Shown here one piece after another: positions 31,557 through 41,081 of a stretch of DNA of 64,000 nt. The position numbers and the translations under genes are program-made. Each line of letters opens with the position of its first letter. Positions within the stretch are counted from its first letter, which is position 1. The notes beneath the pieces are model-generated. The model was not told where the DNA came from. It made no database searches and saw only the letters and a list, made by a program, of their open reading frames with translations. This DNA is from Arthrobacter livingstonensis (GTDB lineage: Bacteria; Actinomycetota; Actinomycetes; Actinomycetales; Micrococcaceae): the NCBI RefSeq assembly GCF_003219815.1, contig NZ_QJVD01000022.1:1-64000 (forward strand), given 5' to 3'.

Positions 31557-32771
31557 ATGACCACCACGAGCACCCTGCGGGCCACAAGGCCCGCCACACC
31601 GAACGCCGCAGCCTGGGCCATCTTTGCCCTGGCCATTGGCGGATTCGGCATCGGCACCACCGAATTTGCCATGATGGGTCTGCTGCCCAACGTCGCCGAG
31701 GGCGTGGGAGTCTCCGTCCCCGAGGCCGGACATGTCATCTCCGCCTATGCCCTGGGCGTGGTAGTCGGCGCCCCCCTGCTGGTGGCGATCAGTGCCAAGT
31801 GGCCGCGCAAAACCCTGGCGCTGGCCCTCATGGCGTTGTTCACCTTGGGTAACCTGTCATCGTTCTTCGCCCAGGATTACACCACCTTGATAGTGACCCG
31901 CTTTGTTGCCGGCCTGCCCCATGGGGCCTACTTTGGCGTGGCCGCCGTCCTGGCGGCCTCCCTGGTGTCGCCCACCAAGCGCGGGCGGGCCATTGCCATG
32001 GTCATGATGGGCCTGGCCGTTGCAAACGTGGTGGGCGTGCCGCTGGCCACGTTGGTGGGCCAGCAGTTCGGCTGGCGGCTGATGTTTATCCTCGTTGCCT
32101 TCATCGGGCTGGTGACCATCGCCTTCATCGCCGTGGTCATCCCGCCCCAGAAGGCACACCCGGATGCCAGCCTGCGCCGGGAGTTGAGCGCCCTGAAGAC
32201 GGGCCAGGTCTGGCTGACCCTGCTGGTCGGCGTGGTGGGCTTCGGCGGGTTTTTCGCCGTCTACACCTACGTGGCCAACACCATGACCGAAGTCGCCGGG
32301 TTCCCGGCAGAGTTCCTGCCGGTCATTGTGGGCCTGTATGGCCTGGGCATGGTCGCCGGCAGCTTTGTGGGCGGAAAGCTGGCGGACTGGTCCGTGCTGG
32401 GCAGCATCTACATCGTCATGGCCTTCATCGCAGCCATGCTGGTGACCTACACCTTCACCGTCCACATCCAATGGCTTGCACTGGTCATGATCTTCATCAT
32501 CGGCGCCTCCGGGTCCATGCTGATCCCGTCGCTGCAGACCCGGCTGCTGGATGTTTCCCCCGGCGCCCCAACCCTGGCGTCCTCGCTGAACCACTCGGCA
32601 TTGAACATGGCCAACGCCCTTGGCGCCTTTGCCGGCGGGCTGGTCATTTCCTGGGGCTGGGGATTCACGGCTCCTGCCATGTTGGGCGCCGTGCTGGCCG
32701 TTCTCGGCCTGGGCCTGGCACTCGTGAGCGGACTGCTCGAAAAGCGCAGCGGCGCCCGCACCCCACGGTGA
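31557..32771 (+). CDS. MFS transporter (AraJ/PbuE-like efflux family)
   Basis: A 404-residue membrane protein with 12 likely helices. FGIGTTEFAMMGLLPNVAEG and the A motif ISAKWPRKTLALAL are typical of the drug:H+ antiporter group containing AraJ and chloramphenicol or purine efflux proteins. Substrate unknown. ATG 31557 is preceded by GGGAG at eight bases. Confidence 0.87.
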   Translation: MTTTSTLRATRPATPNAAAWAIFALAIGGFGIGTTEFAMMGLLPNVAEGVGVSVPEAGHVISAYALGVVVGAPLLVAISAKWPRKTLALALMALFTLGNLSSFFAQDYTTLIVTRFVAGLPHGAYFGVAAVLAASLVSPTKRGRAIAMVMMGLAVANVVGVPLATLVGQQFGWRLMFILVAFIGLVTIAFIAVVIPPQKAHPDASLRRELSALKTGQVWLTLLVGVVGFGGFFAVYTYVANTMTEVAGFPAEFLPVIVGLYGLGMVAGSFVGGKLADWSVLGSIYIVMAFIAAMLVTYTFTVHIQWLALVMIFIIGASGSMLIPSLQTRLLDVSPGAPTLASSLNHSALNMANALGAFAGGLVISWGWGFTAPAMLGAVLAVLGLGLALVSGLLEKRSGARTPR

Positions 32772-32875
32772 CCGTCGCGCCGTCGCGCTCTATAACTTCT
32801 GCGCCGCAAGAGGCTGAAAATTACCGCGTCCGGGCGATTTTCCAGCCCCTATTGCGGCTCAGATGCGGGTTGGAC

Positions 32876-33817
32876 TCAGGGCTGGGGTGACGCCGGGGTG
32901 GCTGCGGCGGAGTAGATGTCCGGTTCCAGGTAGATGACCCTGGCGATCGGAACGGCTGCGCGCACACGCCTTTCGGCGGCGTCGATGGCGGCGGCGATCT
33001 GCGCCCCGGTCTCCGTCTCCTCGACGGCAATCTTGGCGGCCACAAGAAGTTCTTCCGGCCCCAAGTGCAGCGTCTTCAGGTGGATGATGCCGCTAACGCC
33101 CGGGCCCACCAGGGCCGTCTCGATGGCGCGGACGTCCTCCTCCGTGGCCGACTCCCCCAGCAGCAGGGACTTGGTTTCCACAGCCAAAATGATGGCTACG
33201 GCCACCAGCAGCAGGCCAATCAGCCCTGTGCCAGCAGCGTCCCAGTGGCCGTTCCCGGTCACGATAGTCATGGTGACCCCAAACAAGGCGAAGAGCAGGC
33301 CCAGCAAAGCCGCCGAATCTTCCAGCAGCACCACGGGAAGTTCGGGGGCCTTGGCCGTCCTGATGAACTGTCCCCAGCTCTTGGACCCGCGGGTGACGTT
33401 GGACTCCTTGATGGCCGTACGGAAGGAATTGCCTTCCAACAGGATCGATCCAAGCAACACCACCAGCGGCACCCAGGCCCACTGCGGTTCCATTCCGTGG
33501 GGGTGCTTCCATTTCGAATACGCCTCATAGAGCGCAAACACGCCGCCGACGCTAAACAGGATAATGGACACCAGGAACGCGTACACATAACGCTCGCGGC
33601 CGTATCCGAAGGGGTGCTCGGGGCTTGCCTGCCGTTTGGCACGCTTGCCGCCGACAAGGAGAAGCAGCTGGTTTCCCGAATCGGCCAGCGAGTGGATGGA
33701 TTCGGCCAGCATGGACGATGACAACGTCAGCAGGTAGGCCAGAAATTTCAATACTGCAATGGACAAGTTCGCTGCCAGCGCCGCGATGATCGCTTTGTTG
33801 CCGCCTCCGTGAGCCAC
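32876..33817 (-). CDS. cation diffusion facilitator transporter
   Basis: A 313-residue CDF protein: six helices, SIHSLADSGNQ in helix II, HPFGYGRERYVYAFL, and LLEDSAALLGLLFAL in helix V, where metal-binding Asp/His normally sit; a cytoplasmic C-terminal domain starts near 205. It exports divalent cations such as Zn or Mn by proton exchange. Start is GTG 33817. Confidence 0.87.
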   Translation of the reverse strand: MAHGGGNKAIIAALAANLSIAVLKFLAYLLTLSSSMLAESIHSLADSGNQLLLLVGGKRAKRQASPEHPFGYGRERYVYAFLVSIILFSVGGVFALYEAYSKWKHPHGMEPQWAWVPLVVLLGSILLEGNSFRTAIKESNVTRGSKSWGQFIRTAKAPELPVVLLEDSAALLGLLFALFGVTMTIVTGNGHWDAAGTGLIGLLLVAVAIILAVETKSLLLGESATEEDVRAIETALVGPGVSGIIHLKTLHLGPEELLVAAKIAVEETETGAQIAAAIDAAERRVRAAVPIARVIYLEPDIYSAAATPASPQP

Positions 33818-33879
33818 GATGGATTCCCCTCAAATGGTGCGTCTTCATGGTGGGGACATGACGATGTTCCCTGGACACA

Positions 33880-34040
33880 TTGTCCTGCAAGGATGCTACC
33901 CGTTGCGTAGCAACGACCCGGCCTGTCGCCTGGCGGCCCGGGTCCGCTGCGCCGGCCCGCTGGCGCCCCGGTCCGCTGCGCCGCACGTCGGCCCGGGTCA
34001 GCTGAGCCCCACGTCGGCCCGCGCTGCGCTGGGCAGTGCT
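33880..34040. repeat. GC-rich repetitive spacer
   Basis: Between the CDF and RNA methyltransferase genes. GGTCCGCTGCGCCG occurs twice (near 33951 and 33971) and CACGTCGGCCCG twice (near 33985 and 34011). It resembles the other GC-rich gene-border repeats in this window but is more degenerate. Confidence 0.5.
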
Positions 34041-34952
34041 TCAGCCCACGCGGCGCTGGGCCCGCGCACTGGCGTACAAGCAAACGGTGGCTGCGGTGCC
34101 CAGGTTCAAGGACTCGGCCTCGCCGTAGACCGGCACTGCCACGCGGTGGTCCGCCAAGGCCTTTTCCTCCCCGGCCAGCCCCTGCGCCTCATTGCCGAAA
34201 AGCCAGAGCGTGGGGTCCTCCAGCACATATTGGGAGTCGGGGATCTGCTGCTCAAACGCCCGGGCCGCACTTTCGTCCTGCAGCAGGTCAAGGTTCAGCA
34301 GGCCGTAGCCGTCCGCCGCGAGAACGCCGAGGCCGGCCGACTTCGCCGCGGCAACCACGTCCGGCAGCTCCACGCCCCGGACAACCGGCAGGTGAAACAG
34401 CGAACCGGCGGTGGAGCGAACGGCCTTGGGGTTGTAAATGTCCACGCTTGAGCTGGAGAAGATGACGGCGTCAGCGCCGGCTGCGTCGGCGGCCCTCAGC
34501 ACGGTTCCGGCGTTGCCCGGATCCTGTACGCGGCACAGCATGGCAATCAGCTTCGGCTTGGCAGCGAGCACTTCCGCCAGCGGCACGTCCACAAAATTGC
34601 ACACGGCCACGATGCCCTGCGGGGCGACGGTGTCCGTCATGGCGGAGAGCACCAGGTCGCTGGCAATGCGTATTTGCAGCCTGGCAACTGGATGGGAAGC
34701 CAGTTCCATCAGCTCAGGCTGGCGCTTGAGGCATTCCACGGTGGCGTAGACCGCCTCGATGATGGGACTGCCGCCGGCGTCAAGGCAGTCGCGGTGCGCC
34801 CGCAGGGCCTCGCGCACGCCCTGCGGGCCCTCAACAAAGAACTGACGGCGCTTTAAACGGCCCGAGCGCCCTGCCAGCTTTGCAACATCCCTCACTCGAT
34901 CTGCTCGAGGATTGGTCATTGCATCAACTGGCGGGCGCCCGGGTTCACTCAT
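34041..34952 (-). CDS. SpoU/TrmH-family RNA 2'-O-methyltransferase
   Basis: A 303-residue SPOUT methyltransferase. An N-terminal substrate-binding domain (KRRQFFVEGPQGVREALR) precedes the knotted domain with QDPGNAGTVLRAADAAG, LFGNEAQGL and ESLNLGTAATVCLY, the three SpoU motifs. The target is 23S rRNA or tRNA. TAAAGT ends seven bases before ATG 34952, which supports this start. It lies downstream of rplT, a common arrangement in actinobacteria before pheST. Confidence 0.9.
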   Translation of the reverse strand: MSEPGRPPVDAMTNPRADRVRDVAKLAGRSGRLKRRQFFVEGPQGVREALRAHRDCLDAGGSPIIEAVYATVECLKRQPELMELASHPVARLQIRIASDLVLSAMTDTVAPQGIVAVCNFVDVPLAEVLAAKPKLIAMLCRVQDPGNAGTVLRAADAAGADAVIFSSSSVDIYNPKAVRSTAGSLFHLPVVRGVELPDVVAAAKSAGLGVLAADGYGLLNLDLLQDESAARAFEQQIPDSQYVLEDPTLWLFGNEAQGLAGEEKALADHRVAVPVYGEAESLNLGTAATVCLYASARAQRRVG

Positions 34953-34984
34953 GCTTAGGACTTTAGCAGTCCGCCATCACGAAT

Positions 34985-35003
34985 ACGGAACGCACGGTTC
35001 CGT
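34985..35003. terminator. hairpin after rplT
   Basis: ACGGAAC and GTTCCGT form a 7-bp stem with a 5-base loop, just downstream of the rplT stop. No strong T run follows. Confidence 0.4.
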
Positions 35004-35014
35004 TCAAAACAGTC

Positions 35015-35398
35015 CTACTTTGCCGCCGGCGCGGAGGTGTCTGCCGGCAGTGCCGCCTTGGCGAGCTTCACCAGTGCAGCGAAAGCACCGGCGTCGTTCA
35101 CGGCCAGGTCGGCCAGCATGCGGCGGTCAACCTCGATCTGAGCGGCCTTCAAGCCCTGGATCAGGCGGTTGTACGTCAGGCCGTTGGCGCGGGATGCAGC
35201 GTTGATGCGCTGAATCCAGAGGCGGCGGAAGTCACCCTTGCGCTTGCGGCGGTCGCCGTAGCTGTACACAAACGAGTGCAGCAGCTGCTCTTTGGCCTTG
35301 CGGTACAGGCGAGAACGCTGTCCGCGGTAACCCTTTGCGCGCTCAAGAATAACCCGACGCTTTTTGTGGGCGTTTACCGCCCGCTTCACACGTGCCAC
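35015..35398 (-). CDS. rplT: 50S ribosomal protein L20
   Basis: A 127-residue L20: [20 protein letters not shown] and [20 protein letters not shown] are diagnostic. It binds 23S rRNA and is needed for early 50S assembly. The GTG start follows AAGGAG. It is the last gene of infC-rpmI-rplT. Confidence 0.98.
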   Translation of the reverse strand: MARVKRAVNAHKKRRVILERAKGYRGQRSRLYRKAKEQLLHSFVYSYGDRRKRKGDFRRLWIQRINAASRANGLTYNRLIQGLKAAQIEVDRRMLADLAVNDAGAFAALVKLAKAALPADTSAPAAK

Positions 35399-35507
35399 GT
35401 GCGTACTCCTTCAATTTTAAAGATCCCAAGCCAATCATGCCGGGGAAGGCTTTTTTTGGATTGGTGTTAGACCCAGGACTGGGAATGACACCGATTGACT
35501 TGCGAAA

Positions 35508-35702
35508 TTAGATGCCGAGCATCTTTTTGATGTTACGCACATCAGCCTTGGCGACCGTGAGGTCTCCCTTGAGGCGGCGCTTCAAGCTGGAGGACTTGTG
35601 CTCCAGGTAGTGGCGGCGGTTGGCCTGCTGGCGCTGAAGCTTACCGGAACCGGTGAGCTTGAATCGCTTCTTTGCACCACTGTGTGTCTTCATTTTAGGC
35701 AT
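35508..35702 (-). CDS. rpmI: 50S ribosomal protein L35
   Basis: A 64-residue L35: [20 protein letters not shown] at the start and [10 protein letters not shown] at the end. ATG 35702 has AAGGAG upstream; a longer open frame to 35789 adds 29 residues foreign to the family. Confidence 0.97.
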   Translation of the reverse strand: MPKMKTHSGAKKRFKLTGSGKLQRQQANRRHYLEHKSSSLKRRLKGDLTVAKADVRNIKKMLGI

Positions 35703-35809
35703 GAGGACCTGTCTCCTTACGTATCCACCGGCGCTGCCTGTGGTTCTCTTGCAGCGACCGGTTGGGTCACTGTGGGGGTGTACTTTCACCGCTGAAAAAG
35801 GGTCAAACC

Positions 35810-36934
35810 CTATTCAGCTGAGTCTTTGGTGTCGGTCGCAGCCGTGCTCTTTGCAGAGGCAGGCTTTGCGGCCGGCTTGGCTGCCGCTTTCGCGGCGGGC
35901 CTGGCTGCAGGCTTGACAACCGGCTTGGCCATGGGCTTGGGCATCGGGATCGGCTTGGCAGCAACCGGCTTCGGCGCGACTACAGGCTTTGCGACTACCG
36001 GCTTGGCGGCCGGCGCCTTCACTGCGGCGGGTGCCTTGGCAACCGGGGCCTTCACCTCGGGAGCCTTGGCGGCGGCCGGCGCCTTCGCTGCGGCGGGTGC
36101 CTTGGCTGCCGCCCTGGGTGCAGGCTCGACGGCGGGCGCTTGCGTTGCTGCGGGCACGCTGGCCTTGGGCGCCTCCTCCGCGGCGGCGGGGGCGGTTGTC
36201 TCGACGGGAGGTTCGGCCGGTACCGTGGCGACGCTGGCGGCGGGAGCCCCGGCGTCGTCATTCAGGTGCAGGCCTTCAGGCAGGAGGTCTGCCAGGGACT
36301 GCGTCATGGGCGCCTTGTTCTCGCGGTCCACATCAACGCGGGCCGTGCCATTGGCGACCGCCTCGTTGTGTGCCTTGGCGTCGGCGCGCTGCTGTTCGCG
36401 GCGCGCCTCCGCCTTCGCTTCGGCCTTATTCTTCAAGGGCCCGATGACCATGACCATGTTGCGGCCGTCAATGCGGGGGCTCGACTCGATGATGCCAACC
36501 TCGGCAACGTCTTCAGCGAACTTCTGGAGCAGGCGGATGCCCATCTCCGGACGCTGCTGCTCACGGCCGCGGAACTGAATCATGGCCTTGACTTTGTCGC
36601 CGGTGCCGAGGAAGCGCAGGGCATGGCCGCGCTTGGTCTCGTAGTCGTGCTTGTCGATCTTGAGACGGAAGCGGATTTCCTTCAGAACGGTGTTCGTCTG
36701 GTTTTTCCGGGCTTCACGCGCCTTGACGGCGGCCTCGTACTTGTACTTACCGAAGTCCATCAGTTTGCACACCGGCGGCTTGGCCGTCGGTGCTACCTCA
36801 ACCAGATCCAAGTCCGACTCGGCAGCCAAACGGAGGGCATCCTCAATGCGGACGATCCCAACCTGTTCGCCTGCCGGCCCAACCAACCGCACCTCAGGGA
36901 CGCGGATACGATCATTGATGCGTGGCTCGCTAAT
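35810..36934 (-). CDS. infC: translation initiation factor IF-3, ATT start, with long C-terminal extension
   Basis: The 374-residue product begins at ATT 36934, giving [19 protein letters not shown], the conserved IF-3 N-terminus. An in-frame TGA lies just upstream and AGGAG is six bases before ATT; starting at the first ATG/GTG/TTG downstream would remove conserved residues. Rare AUU starts of infC underlie IF-3 autoregulation in other bacteria. The IF-3 core ends near residue 190; the rest is Ala/Pro/Lys-rich (repeats of the type [10 protein letters not shown]) to [15 protein letters not shown], a disordered tail seen in some Micrococcales. Role of the tail unknown. Confidence 0.95.
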   Translation of the reverse strand: MSEPRINDRIRVPEVRLVGPAGEQVGIVRIEDALRLAAESDLDLVEVAPTAKPPVCKLMDFGKYKYEAAVKAREARKNQTNTVLKEIRFRLKIDKHDYETKRGHALRFLGTGDKVKAMIQFRGREQQRPEMGIRLLQKFAEDVAEVGIIESSPRIDGRNMVMVIGPLKNKAEAKAEARREQQRADAKAHNEAVANGTARVDVDRENKAPMTQSLADLLPEGLHLNDDAGAPAASVATVPAEPPVETTAPAAAEEAPKASVPAATQAPAVEPAPRAAAKAPAAAKAPAAAKAPEVKAPVAKAPAAVKAPAAKPVVAKPVVAPKPVAAKPIPMPKPMAKPVVKPAARPAAKAAAKPAAKPASAKSTAATDTKDSAE

Positions 36935-36939
36935 GTGTA

Positions 36940-37182
36940 ACTCCTGTTGTCATGAGAAATGTGTGCGCCATCAGCAACAGAAGAAGGCCTCCCATCGCTG
37001 ATGCAATCGGAGGCCTCGAAGGGTTGGTGCCGCGGCGCCCATCGCAGGGGTGCGGCCAGCCTTCACATGAAAGGCACCAACCAAAACCAGACAACGCCAT
37101 TGCTGGGTCGAAAGGTGGGAGAGGACTCCACTTGCAAACTGAATGCGTAGAAAATCACGGGGTTTGCGCCCCGTTCAAGTAA
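36940..37182 (-). ncRNA. structured 5' leader of the infC operon
   Basis: The minus-strand transcript from about 37175 can form an early hairpin (ACGGGG...CCCCGT), a 10-bp long-range stem GGTTGGTGCC/GGCACCAACC enclosing about 40 bases, and a terminator-like stem at 36985-37014. Such leaders control infC-rpmI-rplT by attenuation in other bacteria, for example through L20. Which ligand acts here is not visible. Confidence 0.55.
36971..37014 (-). terminator. probable attenuator upstream of infC
   Basis: GGCCTCCGAT (from 37014) pairs with ATGGGAGGCC (to 36985) with one bulge, followed by TTCTTCTGTT. It ends about 40 bases before the infC ATT codon. Confidence 0.55.
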
Positions 37183-37206
37183 CTGCACTCAGTCGGTCTG
37201 TGACAA
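37177..37206 (-). promoter_or_regulatory. candidate infC promoter
   Basis: Minus strand TTGTCA (37201-37206), an 18-base spacer, then TTACTT (37177-37182). It would give a leader of about 230 bases. Confidence 0.4.
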
Positions 37207-37216
37207 GCTTAGCAGT

Positions 37217-37624
37217 ATGAGTAGCTCAGATAATAATTCGGACACCCGCCACAGCTTCGAGACCGCACCGGAGGAGTCGCTCGGCGATGCCGAAGCGGCG
37301 TCAGTGGTACGCGACATCGCCGAAGTACCGGCCGTTGAGGTCATCACGACCGCCGCCGTCCATCTCATGAGCGCCGCCGCCGTCAAGTGCGGCCTCGCCG
37401 CCGGCCCCGACGCTGAGGACCTGAAGGACCTGGACGAGGCCCGCAAGCTGATCACCGCACTGGCCGGGTTCGTCACCGCCGCCGCCCCGGAGATCGGCAG
37501 CCAGCATGCCGGACCGTTGCGCGACGGCCTCCGCTCCCTGCAGCTCGCGTTCCGTGAAGCCTCGGAATTCCCGGACGCACCGGGCAAGGGTCCGGGCGAG
37601 AAGTTCACCGGCGCAGTCAACTAG
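37217..37624 (+). CDS. DUF1844 domain protein
   Basis: A 135-residue acidic protein. The DUF1844 core is VEVITTAAVHLMSAAAVKCG (about 39-58) and DLDEARKLITALAGFV. The family is conserved beside infC in actinobacteria; function unknown. It is divergent from infC with about 280 bp between. Confidence 0.88.
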   Translation: MSSSDNNSDTRHSFETAPEESLGDAEAASVVRDIAEVPAVEVITTAAVHLMSAAAVKCGLAAGPDAEDLKDLDEARKLITALAGFVTAAAPEIGSQHAGPLRDGLRSLQLAFREASEFPDAPGKGPGEKFTGAVN

Positions 37625-37748
37625 CAGTTCACGCGCTCCGGCGGCGCGTCGACTGTGCAGTGGCAGGTCCGGGCCAAGGGGCTGCCGTGCCAAACGACGT
37701 CGAATTCGCGCGCGAACTCCCCTATCCCGGTCCCGTCCCTGCCGAGGG

Positions 37749-38639
37749 TTAAGTGTTGGGGCCGGGATGGAGCAACCGTATCTGGACGGAATCAACGGCC
37801 CGCGCAAAGTATTCGTTCCCGGCCCAATATGTCTGCAGGGAGTAGAGGACACCCTCCACTGCCGGTTGGTCAAGCCCCGGTTGCAGGGCAATGGAGACGG
37901 CCAGCTCCGGTCCGGCACCGCCGCCTGCCATTATCCGTCCAGACGGTCGTATATTTTGGTCCCAGAGGGATTCGATCCCCTTCCCGGCGCTTGCGGAAAT
38001 ACCCAGAATGGCCGGATTTCCGGCGGACGCCAGGGAGTCCTCCAATACCTGCATAACGACTGGGTCCCCATAGCTGGGTTGCCAGTCCTGCTGCTGGGCA
38101 AGGGCCCACATGGCGGGCCGGCGCACCACAAACGGCCTGTCGCTTCCGGGGTCCAGCACCAGCAGTTGCGCTTCCTCCGCCACGGCGGACAGTGCGGCCC
38201 TGGCGGCATAGACTGCCACGGGGCGGGCCTCAGGATGCCAGTTGGACAAGGCCGCGGCATGGGTGAACGCCGGCAGTGCCCGGCGTCCGTCCGGCGCCTG
38301 GACGGTGACAAGCGCCATGTCCGACTCCTTGTCGGAGGCCAGCCCGTTTTCGCCCACGACTTGTTCGGCCAGCTGCGCCACGATGGGAATGAACACCCGC
38401 GCCTGCGCCAGCGCCGCGACAACATCCGCTTCGGAGCCGCCTCCCCCGGCCAGCCGCCCAAACGCAGCCTCCAAGCGGGAATCCATGCCGCCGTCGTCGG
38501 CGTCAAAGTTGTGGTATTTCTCCCCGTCCGGCAATTCCCTGCCCGCCCATGGCTGGCCGGCCGAGTCCGTTGTTCCGCCGGCGCCGGCAAGCGCAGCGGC
38601 GATGTGTGCGGGAAGTTGCTTGTGGGGCATTTCAGTCAT
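37749..38639 (-). CDS. SseB family protein
   Basis: A 296-residue protein. The SseB-like N-terminal part includes SRLEAAFGRLAGG, ARVFIPIV and ALPAFTHAAALSNWHPEARP; the C-terminal part (AVSIALQPGLDQPAVEGVLY) matches the usual second domain. It sits five bases after priA and is probably co-transcribed with the histidine genes. Function is not established. Confidence 0.8.
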   Translation of the reverse strand: MTEMPHKQLPAHIAAALAGAGGTTDSAGQPWAGRELPDGEKYHNFDADDGGMDSRLEAAFGRLAGGGGSEADVVAALAQARVFIPIVAQLAEQVVGENGLASDKESDMALVTVQAPDGRRALPAFTHAAALSNWHPEARPVAVYAARAALSAVAEEAQLLVLDPGSDRPFVVRRPAMWALAQQQDWQPSYGDPVVMQVLEDSLASAGNPAILGISASAGKGIESLWDQNIRPSGRIMAGGGAGPELAVSIALQPGLDQPAVEGVLYSLQTYWAGNEYFARAVDSVQIRLLHPGPNT

Positions 38640-38644
38640 GGTGT

Positions 38645-39385
38645 TTAGCGGCGTCCGGCAACGTCGAGGGCCTGGGGCAGCGTGAACTTGCCCGCGTAGA
38701 GGGCCTTGCCAACGATGGCACCCTCGACGCCGCCGGCCACCAGCCCCCGCAGTACGCGCAGGTCATCCAGACTTGATATGCCCCCTGAGGCGATCACGGG
38801 TTTTGAAGTCCGTTCGCACATTTCCCGCAGCAGTTCCACGTTCGGGCCGCGCAGGGTGCCGTCCTTGGTGACGTCGGTGACGACGTAGCGGGCACAGCCG
38901 GCGTCCTCCAGGCGGGCCAGGACTTCCCAGAGGTCCCCGCCTTCCTTCGTCCAGCCGCGGCCGGCCAGGGTGGTGCCGCGCACGTCGAGGCCGACGGCGA
39001 CCTTGTCACCGAAGCGTTCGATGGCCCGGGCGGTCCACTCCGGGTTTTCCAGTGCCGCGGTGCCCAGGTTAACGCGGGCGGCACCCAGTTCCAAGGCGCC
39101 TTCCAATGAGGCGTCGTCGCGGATGCCGCCGGACAGCTCCACCTTCACGTCGAGGGCCTGGACCACTTCACGCAGCAGTGCCAGGTTGGAGCCGCGTCCG
39201 AAGGCGGCGTCCAGATCCACGAGGTGGACCCACTCGGCGCCGTCGTTCTGCCAGTTCAACGCGGCTTCAAGGGGTGAGCCGTAGCTGGTTTCGGAGCCGG
39301 CTTCGCCTTGGACGAGGCGGACGGCCTGGCCGTCAGCGACGTCAACAGCGGGCAGAAGTTCCAGGATGGAGGCGGTGGTGGTCAT
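38645..39385 (-). CDS. priA: phosphoribosyl isomerase A (HisA/TrpF bifunctional)
   Basis: A 246-residue beta/alpha-barrel: [32 protein letters not shown] and [14 protein letters not shown]. In actinobacteria PriA isomerises both ProFAR (histidine) and PRA (tryptophan). Dual use is inferred from the lineage; no trpF is visible here. Start ATG 39385 follows GAGGA. Confidence 0.93.
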   Translation of the reverse strand: MTTTASILELLPAVDVADGQAVRLVQGEAGSETSYGSPLEAALNWQNDGAEWVHLVDLDAAFGRGSNLALLREVVQALDVKVELSGGIRDDASLEGALELGAARVNLGTAALENPEWTARAIERFGDKVAVGLDVRGTTLAGRGWTKEGGDLWEVLARLEDAGCARYVVTDVTKDGTLRGPNVELLREMCERTSKPVIASGGISSLDDLRVLRGLVAGGVEGAIVGKALYAGKFTLPQALDVAGRR

Positions 39386-39429
39386 CGGGTCCTCAACGTG
39401 TTGGTGGTGGGGCGGGCGGTACGGGCGTC

Positions 39430-39585
39430 TCAGCCCTGAAGGGTGAACAGGTAGGCCGCGATGAGCGACATGACGGCGAGAAAGACAAAGCTGATGGGAA
39501 TCCAGCGGGCGGTTTTTTGCTGGTAGAACGTGTAGGCGCCGCCAAGGAGCAGACCGCCCAGTGCCATGAGGAGCAGCGAGTACAT
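39430..39585 (-). CDS. 51-residue membrane protein between hisH and priA
   Basis: ATG 39585 directly abuts the hisH stop. The protein has two hydrophobic helices: [18 protein letters not shown] and [18 protein letters not shown], joined by QQKTARWI. Codon use is GC-rich at third positions, as in the neighbours. It is too short for most gene finders. Function unknown. Confidence 0.75.
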   Translation of the reverse strand: MYSLLLMALGGLLLGGAYTFYQQKTARWIPISFVFLAVMSLIAAYLFTLQG

Positions 39586-40269
39586 CTAGTCCCTGTCCCC
39601 CTTCAGGGACTGCACCCAATTGCGCAGCAGGCGCGCCCCGGCGTCCCCGGACTTTTCCGGGTGAAACTGCGTTGCGCACAGCGGGCCGTTTTCCACGGCG
39701 GCAATGAACGGCGCACCGTGTTCAGACCAGGTGACCGCAGGCGGTTTCATCTTCGGCTGGATGACATCAAAGTCCCAGCTTTGCACGCCGTAGGAATGCA
39801 CAAAGTAAAAACGCTCGTTCTCCACACCGTTGAACAGGATGGAACCCTCCGCGGCCTTCACGGTGTTCCACCCCATGTGCGGAACCACATCGGCAGGCAG
39901 CAGCTCCACCGTCCCGGGCCATTCCCCCATGCCTTCTTCGCGGACGCCGTGTTCCACGCCGGCCTCAAAGAGCACCTGCAGGCCCACACAAATGCCCAGC
40001 ACCGGTCGTCCCCCCGCCACTCGGCGGCCAATCATGCGGATGGCATCAACGCTTTTCAGCTCCGCCATGACGGAGCCGAAAGCGCCGACGCCGGGCACCA
40101 CGAGGCCGTCTGCGCCCAAGACGTCGTCGGGCCTGGCGCTCAACGTCACCTTGGCGCCGGCCCTTTCCAGGGCGCGGACCGCCGAACGCACGTTTCCGGA
40201 GCCGTAGTCCAGGACCGTGACGGTGGGTTGTCCTGCCGGACCGGTGCCGGTTGCCGCCCCGCTGCTCAC
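39586..40269 (-). CDS. hisH: imidazole glycerol phosphate synthase, glutaminase subunit
   Basis: A 227-residue class I glutamine amidotransferase supplying ammonia to HisF. The nucleophile Cys 94 is in [12 protein letters not shown]; the catalytic His/Glu are in TQFHPEKSG. The first 15 residues are a non-conserved Gly/Ala-rich extension. ATG overlaps the hisB stop by four bases. hisF is not in this stretch. Confidence 0.95.
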   Translation of the reverse strand: MSSGAATGTGPAGQPTVTVLDYGSGNVRSAVRALERAGAKVTLSARPDDVLGADGLVVPGVGAFGSVMAELKSVDAIRMIGRRVAGGRPVLGICVGLQVLFEAGVEHGVREEGMGEWPGTVELLPADVVPHMGWNTVKAAEGSILFNGVENERFYFVHSYGVQSWDFDVIQPKMKPPAVTWSEHGAPFIAAVENGPLCATQFHPEKSGDAGARLLRNWVQSLKGDRD

Positions 40270-40892
40270 AAAAGGCCCTTCGTGGACGGGATTCCGGTAA
40301 CGCGGGGGTCGTTTTCAATGGCCGAACGCAGTGCCCGTGCGAAGGCCTTGAACTGGGCTTCCACAATGTGGTGGGGGTCCCGGCCCGCTATGACCGTCAT
40401 GTGGAGGCAGATTTGTGCGTGCAAGGTGATGGCCTCAAACACGTGGCGTGTCAGCGAACCGGTGAAGTGGCCGCCGATCAAGTGATACTCCTGGCCAGCA
40501 GGTTCGCCGCTATGGACCAGGTAGGGCCGTCCGGAAACGTCGACCACGGCGTTCGCCAGGGCCTCGTCCAGCGGAATGGTGGCCTCGCCGAAGCGGCGGA
40601 TCCCTGCCTTGTTGCCGAGCGCCTCGCGCAGCACCTCGCCGAGGGAGATCGCCACATCCTCCACCGTGTGGTGGGCGTCGATGTGGGTGTCCCCGGTGGC
40701 CTTGACCTTCATGTCAATCAGCGAGTGCTTGGACAGCGCCGTGAGCATGTGGTCGTAAAACGGCACGGAGGTGTCAATGTCTGACACCCCGGTGCCGTCC
40801 AGGTTGATCTCGACCAGCACGCTGGATTCGCTCGTGGCGCGTTCCAGGCGTGCCGTGCGTCCCTGGCCGGGCTGCGGGCTGTTCTCGGTCAT
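40266..40892 (-). CDS. hisB: imidazoleglycerol-phosphate dehydratase
   Basis: A 208-residue monofunctional HisB with the two metal-binding signatures, [15 protein letters not shown] and [21 protein letters not shown] 40892 starts [20 protein letters not shown]; an upstream frame to 40952 is unconserved. About 190 bp separates it from hisC, with GC-rich inverted sequence. Confidence 0.95.
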   Translation of the reverse strand: MTENSPQPGQGRTARLERATSESSVLVEINLDGTGVSDIDTSVPFYDHMLTALSKHSLIDMKVKATGDTHIDAHHTVEDVAISLGEVLREALGNKAGIRRFGEATIPLDEALANAVVDVSGRPYLVHSGEPAGQEYHLIGGHFTGSLTRHVFEAITLHAQICLHMTVIAGRDPHHIVEAQFKAFARALRSAIENDPRVTGIPSTKGLL

Positions 40893-41081
40893 TGTTCTAT
40901 CGGTCCTTCGGTTCGTTGGCCGCCCATGCCGGGCAGGGCATGGCGCGCGCAACTTTGGTGATGGTGTACCAACAGTTTAGGAGAGAGTGGACGCATCCGC
41001 CCAAAGCGGCCCGCTCTGCGCCCACGGCCCCTGGGCGCGGCTCCGGTTATTCGAACCGCGCTGCTTCGTGTCCGGGCCGCG

